A stretch of DNA of 64,000 nt from Brachionus plicatilis (lineage: Eukaryota; Rotifera; Eurotatoria; Ploima; Brachionidae), in the NCBI GenBank assembly GCA_010279815.1, contig QEOQ01000487.1:345955-409954 (forward strand). The letters are read 5' to 3'. The notes under the pieces were generated by a model. The model did no database searches. It worked only from the letters and a program-made list of their open reading frames with translations, and had not been told where the DNA came from. Below are positions 24,301-36,273 of the stretch, one piece after another. Position 1 is the stretch's first letter, and each line of letters starts with the position of its first letter. Both the position numbers and the translations under genes were made by a program.

Positions 24301-24574
24301 AATTCCAAGTGTACAAAACATAAATATATAAATTTTGACTTTTATCTAATCATGATACAAAGGCAGAATAAAGAAATTTCAGCTTATTGAAATTAATTAA
24401 AACAAACTCTCAGATTCGTTCAGTCTACAGATTAGTTAGTCTAATAAATAGTGAAAACAAATCTAATTAAAAAAATAATTTAGAATAAGATATAGGTATT
24501 TAACAAGATTTAATTTAAATAGTCTTGATAGTTTTTATTAATAAAAATTTACAAAAATATTTCTGTTTCCATAT
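21328..24574. other. Intergenic stretch, KCNQ 5' to USP39 3'
   Basis: About 3.2 kb, extremely AT-rich, upstream of KCNQ and downstream of USP39. No exon with family similarity, no RNA gene and no inverted repeat recognised. KCNQ regulatory DNA is expected here. Confidence 0.5.
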
Positions 24575-27500
24575 TTATTTTTGATCAGAACTTTGATTTT
24601 CATTCTCATCATTGCTCCTTTGCTCCCATATCTTAAAAAATGTCTTTTAACCCAAATTAATATTTAAAAATTAAAATTTAACTTGAATATAAGCCTCAGA
24701 TAAAGTGATCATTTGAGGTAGAACGTCAATTACATGCAAGTCTTGCATTTCGTACCAAGTTCCAGTTCCTTTGTGTAAAATATGAACTCTATAGGTGCCC
24801 TTGTTCGGATCACCATCATGCACTATATTAGCAATCAGATCATAAACTGTATTTGGATTATTTTTTTTATTTTCCTCCGACAACAAATCTTTAAGATCCA
24901 CATTTCTATTTTTCAATTAAAATATAAAAAATTTAAAAAAAAAATCATTATTTACTTGGCAGAAAAATTAACAATTGTTGGATTTTTTTCAAGATAGAAC
25001 ACATTTTTGGTAAATCTCTTCGAAAAAAAAATTGGTTATAAATTTATTTTGTTAAAAAAAATGTTACCCTAAAGCACATGATAAGATAGCGGGGCAGCCT
25101 AAGTAGCTCGTATTTTTTAATAAAATTTTCCTTGTATGTCTTGTATTCGATGGAAGTAACTCCGTCAAATTTTGTCAATATCTGCATCAATGGAACCTGA
25201 GGAATGATGCTTTCTTTTAATTCGTCGCGAAATAATGGTGGCGATGGCAAATCCACTGACAAGTATAGAAAAGGCTTTTCTTCTACTTTTTCCAAATAGT
25301 CTTCAGGTCTAAACACTTGCTGTTCTGCGCTTTCCTAATTTAAAATAATTTATTTAATTTAAAAATAAGGTATTCAATGCTCACATCATTCAAAGGTGCA
25401 ATTTTTCTGGTGTAAATTTTCATTTGGCCTTGAAAAGTTTTGTAGATAATACTGCTATTTTGACTCTTGGTGCCATTCAGGGTTAAATGCAAACTATTCA
25501 GTAACCAAGACAAAAAATCAATTGGATCAGCTTAAAGAAGAAAAATAATTTAAAAATTCAAAAATTGTTTAAAAAATTTACATTGTTGAGTTATTTGAAA
25601 TTTTTTTTTGCTGCATTTCACAACTGCTTGAAGCATTTCGTGTGGACTTACATGAGCTTTAAAATTTCTGGGGTTCCAAAGTTTACGCGTCAATTCGCCA
25701 AATCTTTTGACCAAATTAATCATAATATCTCCAGGCGCTACCTTAATGTTAGCATAATTCTGTTCGCGGATAAAATAATCTCGCAAAGGTGGAACATTCA
25801 CCAAAGCCTGTAATACCACATTGGAATAGTCATTTGCTTTTATATTATTCAAGCCCACAATGCCCGGCAAATAATGTGTTCCGTCATAAGCTCGAGACAA
25901 CTTTGAATTCTTTTCCAATTGACTTATTTGCTCTCTAGTAAATGTTGGATTTAATACATACTTAAAAATAAATTTTTTAAAATAAACTTTAAAAACTCAA
26001 AATTTTTATTTTATTGAAAATAATCTCAGAAGAAAATTTGCCTTTTCTTGACATATCTAATTCTTCTCGACATATCATAATCCCTAATTCTTTTACTAAA
26101 AATAAAAAATTTTCTCAACTTTTAATTTCATAAAAAAATTTTAATATTGATTTAATTTCAACAGAAAATTTTAATTAAAGAATTTTAAAGGATACATTTA
26201 CAATAGAGACCTATTTTTTTAAACTTTAAGATCTAAAAAAAGAAGAAGGTCAAAAACTTCTTTATTAATATAGATTATAAAAAAGTTTTTTTTTGGCTAA
26301 TTTAATTTTTTATTGAAGAATTATTTGCTATAATGATGTTACCATAATTAACTTATTCACAAAGTTAAAAAATTGGTGACCTAAATGACAAAATTAGCAA
26401 ATAATAGTAGGTAATATTCTCGGTTAATTTTTTTTGATGCTATATGATTGTTTGAAAAATTACTTTTTTTAAGTTAATATGGGGAAATTTTCCTGTATAA
26501 TTAATTTTTGTCAAATTTAACTTTTTATAATCAAAAAAATTTTTTAAATTTTCGAATCTTCTAGTGTCAATGAGACCTCAAAATAAAAATTAAATTATGA
26601 ATTCTTAGTTCAAATTGGTTTTGTGAAATTCAGTACAAAATGATAAATAGAACAGAAAAAAATGTAAAAAAATTGAATAACTTTTTTTCTAAAGGTTAAA
26701 ACTTTATTCTATAAGTGCAACATTCAAAGTTGCATCAAATTTCATGGTCTGCTAAATTTGCAGATTTCAGCAGAAATTAAATTTCAATATAATCGAGTGT
26801 AGTGCATTTTGCAGAGATTTTGTACATCATTAGCAGACTTTTACAGTTGATGCAACTTTGAATGTTGCACCATTCTGCATTCACAGAATTAATTTTGAAC
26901 TTTAAGAAAAAAAGTTATTTAATTTTTTTACACTTTGTTCTGTTCTTTTGTACTGAACTTCACAAAACCGTTCAAATTTACTTTACCAAGAACTTGGTTT
27001 ATTTTCAAATATTATTTTTTTAGTAATAAAACAAAATAAAAAAAAAAATTGTAAATTAATTAAGACTTATATGTTAGTTATTTTAATGGATTTTTATGAG
27101 ATTCAGAATTAAAGCAAATAGACTTTTTTTAAAAAAAAATTAAATTTAATAAAGTATATTTTATTTTATTTAAAATCAAATTTAATGTACATACTTTTAT
27201 ATCATCAAGAGACGAATCAATAACTTGGTAGTTATCCGGTAAACAGTAAAATTTATAGGTGTTAAGATTAATGTAAACATGATGACTCAATTCTACACTA
27301 TGAGTGTATGCATGAGATTTTATTCCTCTACCTTGGAAGTACTTGCCGCAAACCAGACAAGCATAAACATTATTATTGGAGAGAGTAATTGAGCAAAGCT
27401 TTTCAAAATCAAAGTCAAGAACATTTCTGTTAATTGTGTCCAAGTAAGGACATTGTCTGCTTCGCGGGTCAGATTCGTCTTTGTCTTCACGGTATTTTAT

Positions 27501-27645
27501 TTGCTCCACTTTGGCCTCAATTTTTATCTTTTCTGAATAATAAGAAAAATTAGAGAAAAATTTTTAATTTTTTAAAGTTTCTACTAAAATTATCAGGTCC
27601 AACTTCCTGGTTAATGCTTCTTTTGGGCACATAATCAGCATTCAT
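24575..27645 (-). CDS. USP39: USP39/SAD1, tri-snRNP ubiquitin-protease-like splicing factor
   Basis: Eight exons (minus): 27645-27585, 27532-27195, 25960-25582, 25530-25385, 25334-25068, 25017-24956, 24905-24683, 24631-24575; all phases fit, 510 residues (human 565, which has a longer N-terminal RS region). The zinc-finger UBP domain has CPYLDTINR, ACLVCGKYFQGRG and KSHAYTHS. The USP-like fold has LPGIVGLNNIKANDYSN, FGELTRKLWNPRNFKAHVS, IPQVP and DLIANIVHDG. Where active USPs carry the catalytic Cys, this protein has the Asn-rich GLNNIKAND, as in all USP39 proteins, so it is a scaffold of the U4/U6.U5 tri-snRNP and not an active protease. The last small exon, coding IWEQRSNDE, was placed by homology to the human C-terminus. 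Intron 2 holds a complete MITE. Divergent from VPS51. Confidence 0.96.
26617..26969. repeat. MITE family 1, copy 3 (complete, 353 bp, in USP39 intron 2)
   Basis: Termini GGTTTTGTGAAATTCAGTAC and its inverted partner ending in GAACTTCACAAAACC, with long inner inverted arms containing GAATAACTTTTTTTCTAAAG and GATGCAACTTTGAATGTTGC. Flanked by a perfect 9-bp repeat GTTCAAATT (26608-26616 and 26970-26978), so the ends and the target duplication are well defined. Confidence 0.9.
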
Positions 27646-27839
27646 TTTTTGCTTCAAATTTTAAAATTTTGAATTGAACACAATTAAATTTAAAATTAAT
27701 AAAAAAAAAAAGAAAGATCATTTTTCTTTGCATTCACTCATTATTTGTAACATGACTTGAAATATTTGCAAGCAAATTTCAAATCATAATTAGAAAAAAA
27801 AATAATTTTGATAAATTAATTTTTATAATTTGTTGGCTA
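27646..27839. promoter_or_regulatory. Shared promoter region, USP39 / VPS51
   Basis: Only 194 bp separate the two divergent start codons, so both genes must use core promoters inside this AT-rich stretch. No specific motif is recognised. Confidence 0.5.
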
Positions 27840-30800
27840 ATGACGGAGGACACAGAGAGGATAAAAAAGAAAAATCTGCTGCTAAGCTACTACAACCAAG
27901 ATGATTCGCTTGCAGCGGGTGATTCGAACAGAAATTTGACTATGGCTAATTCAAGCTTAGAACCCGAGGTTCACATACACCTCAAGGATCCATATGATAT
28001 AAACTCGAATAGCTTTGAGCCGGACCTTTTTCTTAAAAAATTAATAAAAGTATTGAGAAATTTTTTTATGAATTTTTTTTTATTTATCAATAATTTTCTT
28101 AAGGAAAAAACTTTGCCAGAGATTATGGATTTTGAGAGTGAGGTGGCCAAAGAGACAAGGCGCTTGGACAGCGAAATGCAAACTTTGGTGTCAGAAAATT
28201 ACAACAAATTTATAAGTGCTACGGATACCATTCGTCAAATGAGAAGTGACTTTAAAAAAATGGAAGACGAAATGGAAAATCTAGTCTCGTTTATGTCTGA
28301 CATTACTGAATTTAATGGAAAAATAAATACCACTCTTCACGACAAACGAAACGAAATATCTCGTTTAAGCGGAATAAACAGCTTGCTAAAAAAACTTCAG
28401 TTTGTGTTCGAATTACCATCCAAGCTAAGTAATCTTGTCGAAGAGGAACAATATGCCAAAGCGGTCTATTACTTTACCAAAGCCAAAAAGACTCTAGACC
28501 ACTATAAACAAATGCCTACATTTAATAGTATTGAAGACGAGTGTTTGTTAACAATAGAGACGTTAAAAAAAAAGTTATATGACCAGATTGATTTGGGTGA
28601 CAGCAAGCCGAATGATATATTGGAAAGTTTTAACTTGTTGAGTCAACTGGGCGAGCCTGTTGAACAACTCTCAACAAAATACATGAATAGAATAGAAAAT
28701 TCGCTTGATCAAGATTTGAATTTGCTCAAGCTAGATATTGATCTATTGGCAATTGATCAAAAAAATCAAAAAGATAATGCCAAGGTTCAATCGGCTATGG
28801 ACATTCTTGAGTTTATCGATCATGGGTGCAACAATTTCTTGGCAAATCTTAGTTCAGTCATTGAATCGTTTGCTTCTTTATTTTTGAATCAAAAAAATAG
28901 GTTTGTTTGATTTTATTTTATTTTTAAAAATTTTATTAAACTATTTCACTAAAAAATCAAATAATGTAATGGACATTATTTTATTATAAGTTTGTTGTGC
29001 AAGTCCGTAGACTAGAGTTCTAAAGTATCCGGCTAAAATACAGTGATTAAATACTAAATTAATATTGAGTTAGAGTTGATTAGTTAGTTAAAAAAAAACC
29101 ACTAAGGACTAAAGAAAATATTAAAAATGTATTTTTTTAAAATTCAAGTTCCTGATTTATCAGGTTTTGAAAAAGCAAGGATTTTTTTATTATTCACGTG
29201 ACCATAACAATAACAATAACTGCAGTTATTAAATTTAAGTGGAAAATTTATTAAAAATCTATGTTAAAAAAATTAATTGCAAAAAAAAGGAAATCAATTA
29301 TTCATTTCTTAGATATTTCATAACATATTTTTTTGACTAATGCTTTATGGTTTTGGAACAATTCTCGCATAAAATAGCCAAATCTTACATGTTTTAACAA
29401 AAATTAATAGTTAAGTTTTATGCCTATAAACTTTGGTTTAATCTCAACAAGGTTTAACCTGTTGTTCCGCTGCTGAAATAATAATAATAAAAAAGGAGAA
29501 ATTATTTTTGGTTATTTAATTAATTGAAAAATTCTAATTAAAAATTGATATTAAAAATTTGTTCATATATATTGATCAAATAATTAAATAAATATTTCTG
29601 TATAAAAAACATTTCTTATAAAAAAAACTTTTTCAGGTAATACAGCGCAAATATTATTTATTGAAGACACTCTTGACAAAGCTACGTATAATTGTTCAAG
29701 ACTAGTTTTAATCTTGTATTGTAGAATCAAATCACAGCAAATTCTTCTTTCTTCCATTTTGTCACCCAGTAACAAAAAAACGATGATTAATCAATGAAAA
29801 TTGATAAATAAATCGTCAATGAGAAAGGAAGCATTTCATCTAAATTACAAAAAGAATTTTTTTACACAAAAATTTGTTTAATTTTTAAATAATATTAAAT
29901 AATTTTTCACATCTGATTTAAGACAAACATGAACTCAGATATTTTTTTTTTTTTTAATTAATTAAATAATTTTGGGTTTCCCCAGGGTTTTTCCGAATAG
30001 CTTTAGCCTTCGTTTAAACCCTCTTGTCACGATACAATGTAAAAAAACTTAGCAATTTTTTGTAGAAAATTGTTATATAAAAAAAAATTAAAAAAAAAAA
30101 AAAATATTAAAATTTTAACTGAAATGAACTCACATATCTCTCAATACAAAGACTTATTATGATTTATTAGTAAAAATTATTAAAAAATAAAGTTTGATTT
30201 AATAGGAAAATAAAGATTAGGAATTTCTTTTGTCTATTGGTGTCATTTAAAGATTTAAATAATTGAAGTAAATATTTTATTGTAAAAAATAAACTCATTT
30301 TTAAAGTAAAAAGACTGATATTTTTGTATAAATAAAAATTCATCTGGTAAATATTTCCGAAATACATTGAATTTTAATGAAACTTACAATCAATCGTACG
30401 ATTTAGAATTTAGCCTTTAAATTATAATTTAAATATTTTTCGAAAAATATTCTATCTTGTTAAAAAGAGTCTCAAATTTAAGAAATCTAACTAAAAAAAA
30501 TCAATGAAACCATATGTGAATATTTTGTTCAAAAGTTTAAATTGACTAAATTGAAAATAGATATTTTATTCTTTAAATAAGCTTTTAATTAGAAAAAGAC
30601 TGTAGTCAAAAGAAATTTTTTTATACCTAAATTGAATTTTCTTAATCTTTTTATACAAAAAATATAAAATTAATATAGTAAATTTATTTAATTCATTAAA
30701 CAAAACTGTTTCCCTGGATCGAATCGGAACCATTTATCCGTCTATGCACTTAGTGAAACATTTTCAAAAATTGTGGTTTCTCAATTTAATTATATACCGT

Positions 30801-33210
30801 AAATGTTTGCTTTTAACGTCGTAATAAAAACCCAAGATTTTGATTCTGGTGCTTCGAAAAAATTGAATTTTTCAAGGCTTAAGATAGCAAAGATGAAAAT
30901 CTATGCAACTGGAAGCCAACTTAAGAACGAAATTTTCAATTTTGATTTTTTACTAAGTCGAAAAAACTATTTTTTAAGGTACCAAAACCAAATTCTTGGG
31001 ATTTTAGTGCGACGTTAAAAAACAAATATTTACGGTAATTCCGTTTTGAACTAAAATTATTTTCACTAAAAAAAAAATTTTTAATAATAAATTCTATTAT
31101 AAATTTTCTTATTGCTTCATATTCAAAATAATGCTATAATTTCATTAAATTTGATCATTTTTTGTTAAGTGCCCCAAACCATAAACTGTAGTCGGTAATA
31201 TTAATTTTAAGTCTAATAACCTCTGTCAGATTCCATCAATATTAAATATTAGAAATTATTTTAATAAAGTTATGCTATCAGATTTTAAATTTCAAAAATA
31301 TTTAAATTTAGAGTATCTGAGACTATGGTTTATGATTTGGGGCACTTTAACATTACTATTGTTTATAAACTTAAAAATGGGAAAAAAAATAATTTTTTTT
31401 TCTAGTGATTTAAACTATGCGGTCAAAAGCTCCGACTCAAATGACGAAAATCTAAATTCTTTAATTAGAGCCTACTGGCTTAAGTACTGCGATTTAGTTC
31501 GAATTCGATTTGAAGTTGAAGTAGGTAATTAATAGCATTTTTTACATTTTGATTAAATTTTTGTGAAGCAAAACTTGGGAGAAAATACAATAATTGTTCG
31601 AGCAGTGGACAGATTTTATCGTCGAATACAGACAATCAATAAGCAAATACCAAATGTTGATTTATCAGTGGAAGCAAGTAGCATAGCCCTCTATGTGGCT
31701 CAGTTAAGGGTAAATTTTTATTTGGAAATTCTCAAAAGTCATTTCAATGGTAAAATATATATAAAATAATTTTTTCTCTCTAAATCCTTTTTCTTTTTGT
31801 CAGAGTGTCTAATTGACTTGAGACATCAGGTTGCACTCATTGGAAGTTCTAGTCAATCAGATAAAAAATTTCAAAATTTACATGATTCCACTTTCAAATC
31901 ATTAACAGAACAAATAAAAAATGTGCTGGCAAATTTACAGGCATTTATTGCGTCTGATTTAAGTTTCAGTGCCAAAGTTTACTTCAATGAACCCTTTTGC
32001 AAGACTTTTGTCCGAGAGAACCTTCTGGTGGCTTATCTCAAATTCATTGCTCAAACAGCTAATGAATATTCAGATGGGTCTCACGATCCAGTTCCAAGCG
32101 CACTGCTTCTTATTCTGTCTCGCCTTTGTCTTGAATTCGAATCTGTAGCAATTGATTATTTGGTAAAATTTTTTATTAAAAATTAAATTCTGAAAATTAA
32201 TTAAAGACATTTTTTAGCTAACTCTTGCTGACGAACAGTTCTTTATTAGCAATAAAAATGGAATATCTAATAAAAAAGAATTGATCGAATTGTTTCGAGA
32301 ATCAGCCAAAGTAAAAATTTTAAAAAATTTCTTAAAAATTTTAAAAAATTTCTTAAAAATTTTAAAAAATTTCTTAAAAATTTTAAAAAATTTCTTAAAA
32401 ATTTTATTTAAATATTTTTATAATAAATAGCTGTTGATTAATCATTATGTAAAAGTTCGAGGTATAAACATATCTCAGATGATACGAAAAAGTGTTGAGA
32501 CACGTGACTGGCTTAACACAATTGAACCAAGAAATGTCAGAGCGGTGATGAAGCGCATAGTTGAAGATTTGACCTCTATAGAGTTACAAGTGGGTGAGCT
32601 TTTCGAAGCTGGTACCAGGAAAGAAAAAGGCAGTGATTCTAGTCGTAATACATTTATGAATCGCCAAACACAGCGTGGCGCTGCTTGGAATTTTGGCCCC
32701 AACTCTGCAGATAACAAGTTAATGAGCAACATTCAAAAATTGTTTGCTGAAAAAATTGAAATTTTCAGCCAAGTCGATTTCAATAAAATGTCCATACTGA
32801 CAGGAATTGTAAAAATAACTCTGAAAACATTCCTCGAATGTATCAGACTCAAAACATTTAGCAAATATGGTCTACAGCAGATTCAAGTCGATTGCCATTA
32901 TCTACAGTTGTATCTTTGGAGATTTGTGAATGACGAAAGGTAAGGTTTAAAAATTATTAGTAATTTTATTAAAAAATTATTAGGAATTTTATTAAAAAAT
33001 TATTAGTAATTTTATTAAAAAATTATTAGTAATTTTATTAAAAAATTATTAGTAATTTTATTAAAAAATTATTAGGAATTTTATTAAAAATTTTTTTCTA
33101 GCTTAGTGTTTGTTTTGCTGGAAGAAATATTAAACAGTGCAATAAACAGATGCACTGATGTACAACTAATGGAATCCCGAGTTGTTGAGCTGATTTGCGA
33201 AACAGTTTAA
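27840..33210 (+). CDS. VPS51: VPS51, GARP/EARP tethering complex subunit
   Basis: Eight exons: 27840-28049, 28104-28900, 31406-31520, 31569-31749, 31804-32162, 32218-32310, 32431-32939, 33102-33210; phases fit, 790 residues (human 782). It tethers endosome-derived vesicles at the trans-Golgi network with VPS52, VPS53 and VPS54. Conserved blocks: LLSYYN near the start, [62 protein letters not shown] and [15 protein letters not shown]; the N-terminal region is coiled coil. Intron 1 is 54 nt, a multiple of three without a stop, so its retention would add 18 residues. Intron 2 (2.5 kb) carries a helicase relic and a MITE. Introns 6 and 7 contain short tandem repeats. Confidence 0.95.
29584..29775 (-). 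pseudogene. PIF1/Helitron-type helicase C-terminal relic
   Basis: A 63-codon open stretch codes [15 protein letters not shown], which matches motif VI of PIF1-family and Helitron helicases (QLYVALSRV). No other helicase motif is found upstream, and the rest is interrupted. It sits antisense in VPS51 intron 2. Probably the decayed tail of a Helitron or other PIF1-bearing element; it could also be a relic of a host PIF1 copy. Confidence 0.5.
30795..31037. repeat. MITE family 2 (TACCGTAAAT ends), copy A
   Basis: Inverted arms begin TACCGTAAATGTTTGCTTTT on the left and, read in reverse complement, TACCGTAAATATTTGTTTTT on the right; both continue with AACGTCG and an ACCCAAGATTT / TCCCAAGAATT block. 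Flanking TA dinucleotides suit a TA-targeting superfamily. An open frame inside (30803-31018) is only the palindrome read through. Confidence 0.8.
32311..32410. repeat. 21-nt tandem repeat in VPS51 intron 6
   Basis: About 4.5 copies of a unit reading AAAAATTTTAAAAAATTTCTT fill most of this 120-nt intron. Copies are nearly identical, which implies recent expansion. Confidence 0.85.
32946..33090. repeat. 23-nt tandem repeat in VPS51 intron 7
   Basis: About six copies of a 23-nt unit beginning ATTAGTAATTTTATTAAAAA, two of them with ATTAGGAA in place of ATTAGTAA. They occupy nearly the whole intron between donor 32940 and acceptor 33101. Confidence 0.85.
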
Positions 33211-33346
33211 TTTATTAAAAAGTTAATTTTATATTATTTAATAAATTTTTTTTTATTTAAAAAATTTTAGTTCTCTAACTCGATCTCCTTTAACGCGGAG
33301 TCACAAAAAAATTAAAAATTTAAAAATTTATTTTCTTTTCTAAGAA

Positions 33347-33967
33347 ATGAATAGGTTACTTAATCTAACTAAAAATGTGTGTCCATCTATGCTCACTAAT
33401 TTACGCGGACTGAGAGTGTCAATTTTTAAAAACCATCAAAAATTTATAAACAGTGCATCAGAGAGTGCAAAACCAGCCGCTTTATATAAAAACGAGTTTG
33501 AATGCATTCTTCAATTTCGCTTCATCAAACACCTAAGACTAGCTAGTAGGCTTAAATTATATCAAACAGGTTTCTCGTTGTTGTTCGCAATAGGAAGTAT
33601 TTATGCCTATGAAATGGATTATACTCAAAATGTAAATGTCCTTTTGTCAACCAATTTCTGCATGATATTTGCCCTTATAATGCTGATCATTATCTCTAGA
33701 CAAACAATCAAAGTAGTTGGCAAACTTTACTTGAGCAAGGATGCCAACAAAGTGTTGATATCTCATTTAAGCTTTTTGGGCAAAAGACGAGACATCATTG
33801 TTAATACCAGCGATATTGAAGGATTAAGTTCAATCAGTGAATTGAAAGATACTTTTCTCAAGCTTAAAATGAACAATATGAATGGATTTATGTACATGAT
33901 TTTACCATATAGTGAAATTTTAAATAAAGACGCCTTATTAAGAGTTCTGAAAGCTAAAACCATTTAG
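33347..33967 (+). CDS. TMEM186: TMEM186-like mitochondrial inner-membrane protein
   Basis: Intronless, 206 residues (human TMEM186 213). A basic N-terminus suits a mitochondrial targeting sequence. LASRLKLYQTGFSLLF begins the first hydrophobic segment (about 70-88) and a second lies at about 98-118. VGKLYLSKDANKVLISHLSF plus GKRRDII corresponds to the family block VGxLYLN...VAHLNFWGxRxD. In mammals the protein belongs to the MCIA complex that assembles respiratory complex I. It starts 136 bp after the VPS51 stop on the same strand, and its stop faces the next minus-strand gene 59 bp away. Identification rests on the conserved block and length. Confidence 0.85.
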   Translation: MNRLLNLTKNVCPSMLTNLRGLRVSIFKNHQKFINSASESAKPAALYKNEFECILQFRFIKHLRLASRLKLYQTGFSLLFAIGSIYAYEMDYTQNVNVLLSTNFCMIFALIMLIIISRQTIKVVGKLYLSKDANKVLISHLSFLGKRRDIIVNTSDIEGLSSISELKDTFLKLKMNNMNGFMYMILPYSEILNKDALLRVLKAKTI

Positions 33968-34026
33968 AGAATTTTTTAAATTAATTTTAATCTAAATAAA
34001 AACTTTTAAAAAAAAAAATCTTTTTT

Positions 34027-36139
34027 TTAATTTGATGTTCTAATTTGCTGGCTGCGATTTTGTGGTTCGAAGATACTTTCAGGATCTTGGTTCACAAAGC
34101 TACTTTCATTTTGGATGTCGAAAAATTCAGTCATCTCAAAAATTTCATCTGGATTCTCATATCTGAATTTTTTTGCCAATACAAAGAATAAATTTGCACA
34201 ACAAAACATTCCATTGAATATAAATTCATTGAAAATAATCAAATACTTGACAGAATAGCTGAATATTCGCTCACAATATGTTGTAAAACTAAAAAAGTTT
34301 TCGCTAATATATATGTTGAGTAAGAGAATAAAAATGTCTATGAGAGATAGAGAAAATTTTCAAGTCACCCAAAGGTTTTCGCTTTTGAATGACTTAATTT
34401 AAAATAAAAATATACTTAGATAAAAAAATGCCCAAAATAAAATGGTAATCAAGGAGTATAGAGTTTTTTGTTTTTGGCTAGATTCTTGACAATCAATGCC
34501 CACATTTGACAATTCATCTAATAAAAAAATTAATAATTAAAGTATTTTTTAATTTTTAAAATATTACTATGTAGATAAAAAATGCTCAAAATCAATCCAA
34601 CAATGGAAAATATTATCACATGCATTGGAGCTCTTAAATATTTATATTCACAACTATTCATATAATAAATACCTTAAAAAAAATTAAAACTCAAAAATGC
34701 TATTTAATTTAAAATATTACTTAAAAATAAAAGATAAGCATATGTGAACAATTTAAGAATAAAAAACACAAATTTGAAGCCTGTGAAATCTTAAAAAAAA
34801 ATTAACTAAGTATTAACAATTATTAATTCTTTACTCATACGTTTTAAAATTTGAAATTGACTTATTGTCGGACACTTAAAACAGCCTTTCGAATTTTTAA
34901 AATTTTTTACCAAATTTTTAATTTTAACACTTGGATCATCTTTGTTAATTGTTTGCACAAAATCTGAGTAATCACAAACAAGGTAGATTTCATCGAAAAA
35001 TTCAAAATTTCTTCTAGCATCATCTATGTAACTAAAGCTTAGATCTCTGCATGGTTTTATAGATAAAAAAGTGTTGACAATTTTTTCCAACTTGGTCAAT
35101 TCTCGTTCGTCATAAAGCCTAATTTCATTATTTTTGCAATTTAATAATTTTTCATATTCACTATTTAATAGATTGGTAATTTTTTGCTGTTCATTATAGT
35201 ACTCTCTGAGTTGCTTTTGAGTAGACTTTATTTTATTGACCAAAAAATCATAGATAAAAAGATCTTGATTAGATAAAGTCATTAATTTGGGATCAGTTTC
35301 CAGAGAGTTGTGCTGGAATTTTTTGATACTTAGAAGAGGCCTCAAAGCTTCAAATAGATTTTTTAAAAATATCAAATAAGACTGTATTTTATGGACTTTT
35401 CTTTCGAAAGCTTGATTCATTAGTTGTTTTAAATCCAGAATTACTCTAAAACAAAAATCAATGTTATTTTGTCTTTCGAGTTTTTCCTCATTTAGCCTAA
35501 GCTCGATGTCTGAGTCTGAAAAGGGCTTAATAAAGCTTTGGGACATGAAAATATTTATTTCATCGAAAAAATCTTGAAATGACTCAATGTCCTTGGTTAT
35601 TGTTTCTAGACTTGATGATGCGATTTTTTCTTTTTGGTTCTTGATGCCTTTTAAAATTGAATGAAATCGCCTTAAAAATATTTTTATCTTGTCCTCTTGT
35701 TCACTTGTTAGTGACTCGTAAATTTTCCGCAAAATCGACAAGTCGTATCGGTCAGTTTTTTCAACTGAAAAAATTAAAAAATTTTAAAATTTTATTTGAA
35801 AAAAGAAAATTTACCAGGCCAATAATCCGACTGGTTTGTGTAAAATTTAATTGCTTTGACTATATTTTTCCATTTAGCATCATACACTTTAACATGTAAT
35901 TCATCGAGTTTTTTTTCCGTCTGATTAAATAACTTGAAGAACAACACTTTGTTTTTTTCTAAATTAGGCGCTCCGGTGAAATTTGGATCATTACATTTGA
36001 TGCATTCTGGAGATTTGGAATCTATCAATTTTCTATAACAAAGATTACATATATTCTTTTGGCAACAATTTAACAATACTGGATATTTTATGTGACCAAA
36101 AAACGATTTACAATTTGAACAAAAATCTTCAGTATTCAT
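34027..36139 (-). CDS. Cys-rich RING-like, coiled-coil, multi-pass membrane protein (paralogue B)
   Basis: Six exons (minus): 36139-35815, 35764-34841, 34789-34721, 34672-34568, 34517-34416, 34337-34027; phases fit, 611 residues. The N-terminus has eight Cys (7, 10, 25, 26, 31, 34, 46, 49) in a RING-like Cx2C-x14-CCx4Cx2C-x11-Cx2C pattern with no zinc-binding His. A long charged helical/coiled-coil region (about 60-400) follows, then about four hydrophobic segments and an acidic tail. Same architecture and Cys spacing as the upstream gene at 36840-38831, so the two are tandem duplicates, but B has three more introns, each about 50 nt, in the membrane part. A membrane-anchored E3 ligase is possible by domain order only; I recognise no named family. 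The donor at 34840 was chosen because later candidates would leave introns under 30 nt. Confidence 0.8.
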
Positions 36140-36273
36140 TACTAAACAAAAATTTAAATTAAAATAAAATCTACAGTTTTATTATCCATTTTATATTTTT
36201 GAATCCAAAAAAATTAAAAAATTGTAACCATAACTTTAAAAAAAAAAATAAAAACATTACTTAGATAAAAGGG

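Noticed and set aside
24671..24682. IQVKF followed by a stop as the USP39 C-terminus
   Set aside because: The GTTAAATT after ATTCAA is a donor; the next exon codes IWEQRSNDE, matching the human IWKRRDNDE end.
30803..31018. 71-codon plus-strand frame
   Set aside because: Lies entirely within a MITE and reads through its inverted arms; no independent coding signal.
32311..33090. Possible CRISPR-like array
   Set aside because: The repeats are direct tandem copies without spacers, inside introns of a eukaryotic gene.
34806..34840. Reading on to the TAG after KELIIVNT as the end of RING-like paralogue B
   Set aside because: A GTATGA donor at 34840-34839 and a TTTTTTTTTAAG acceptor give a 51-nt intron, and the following exons supply membrane helices matching paralogue A.
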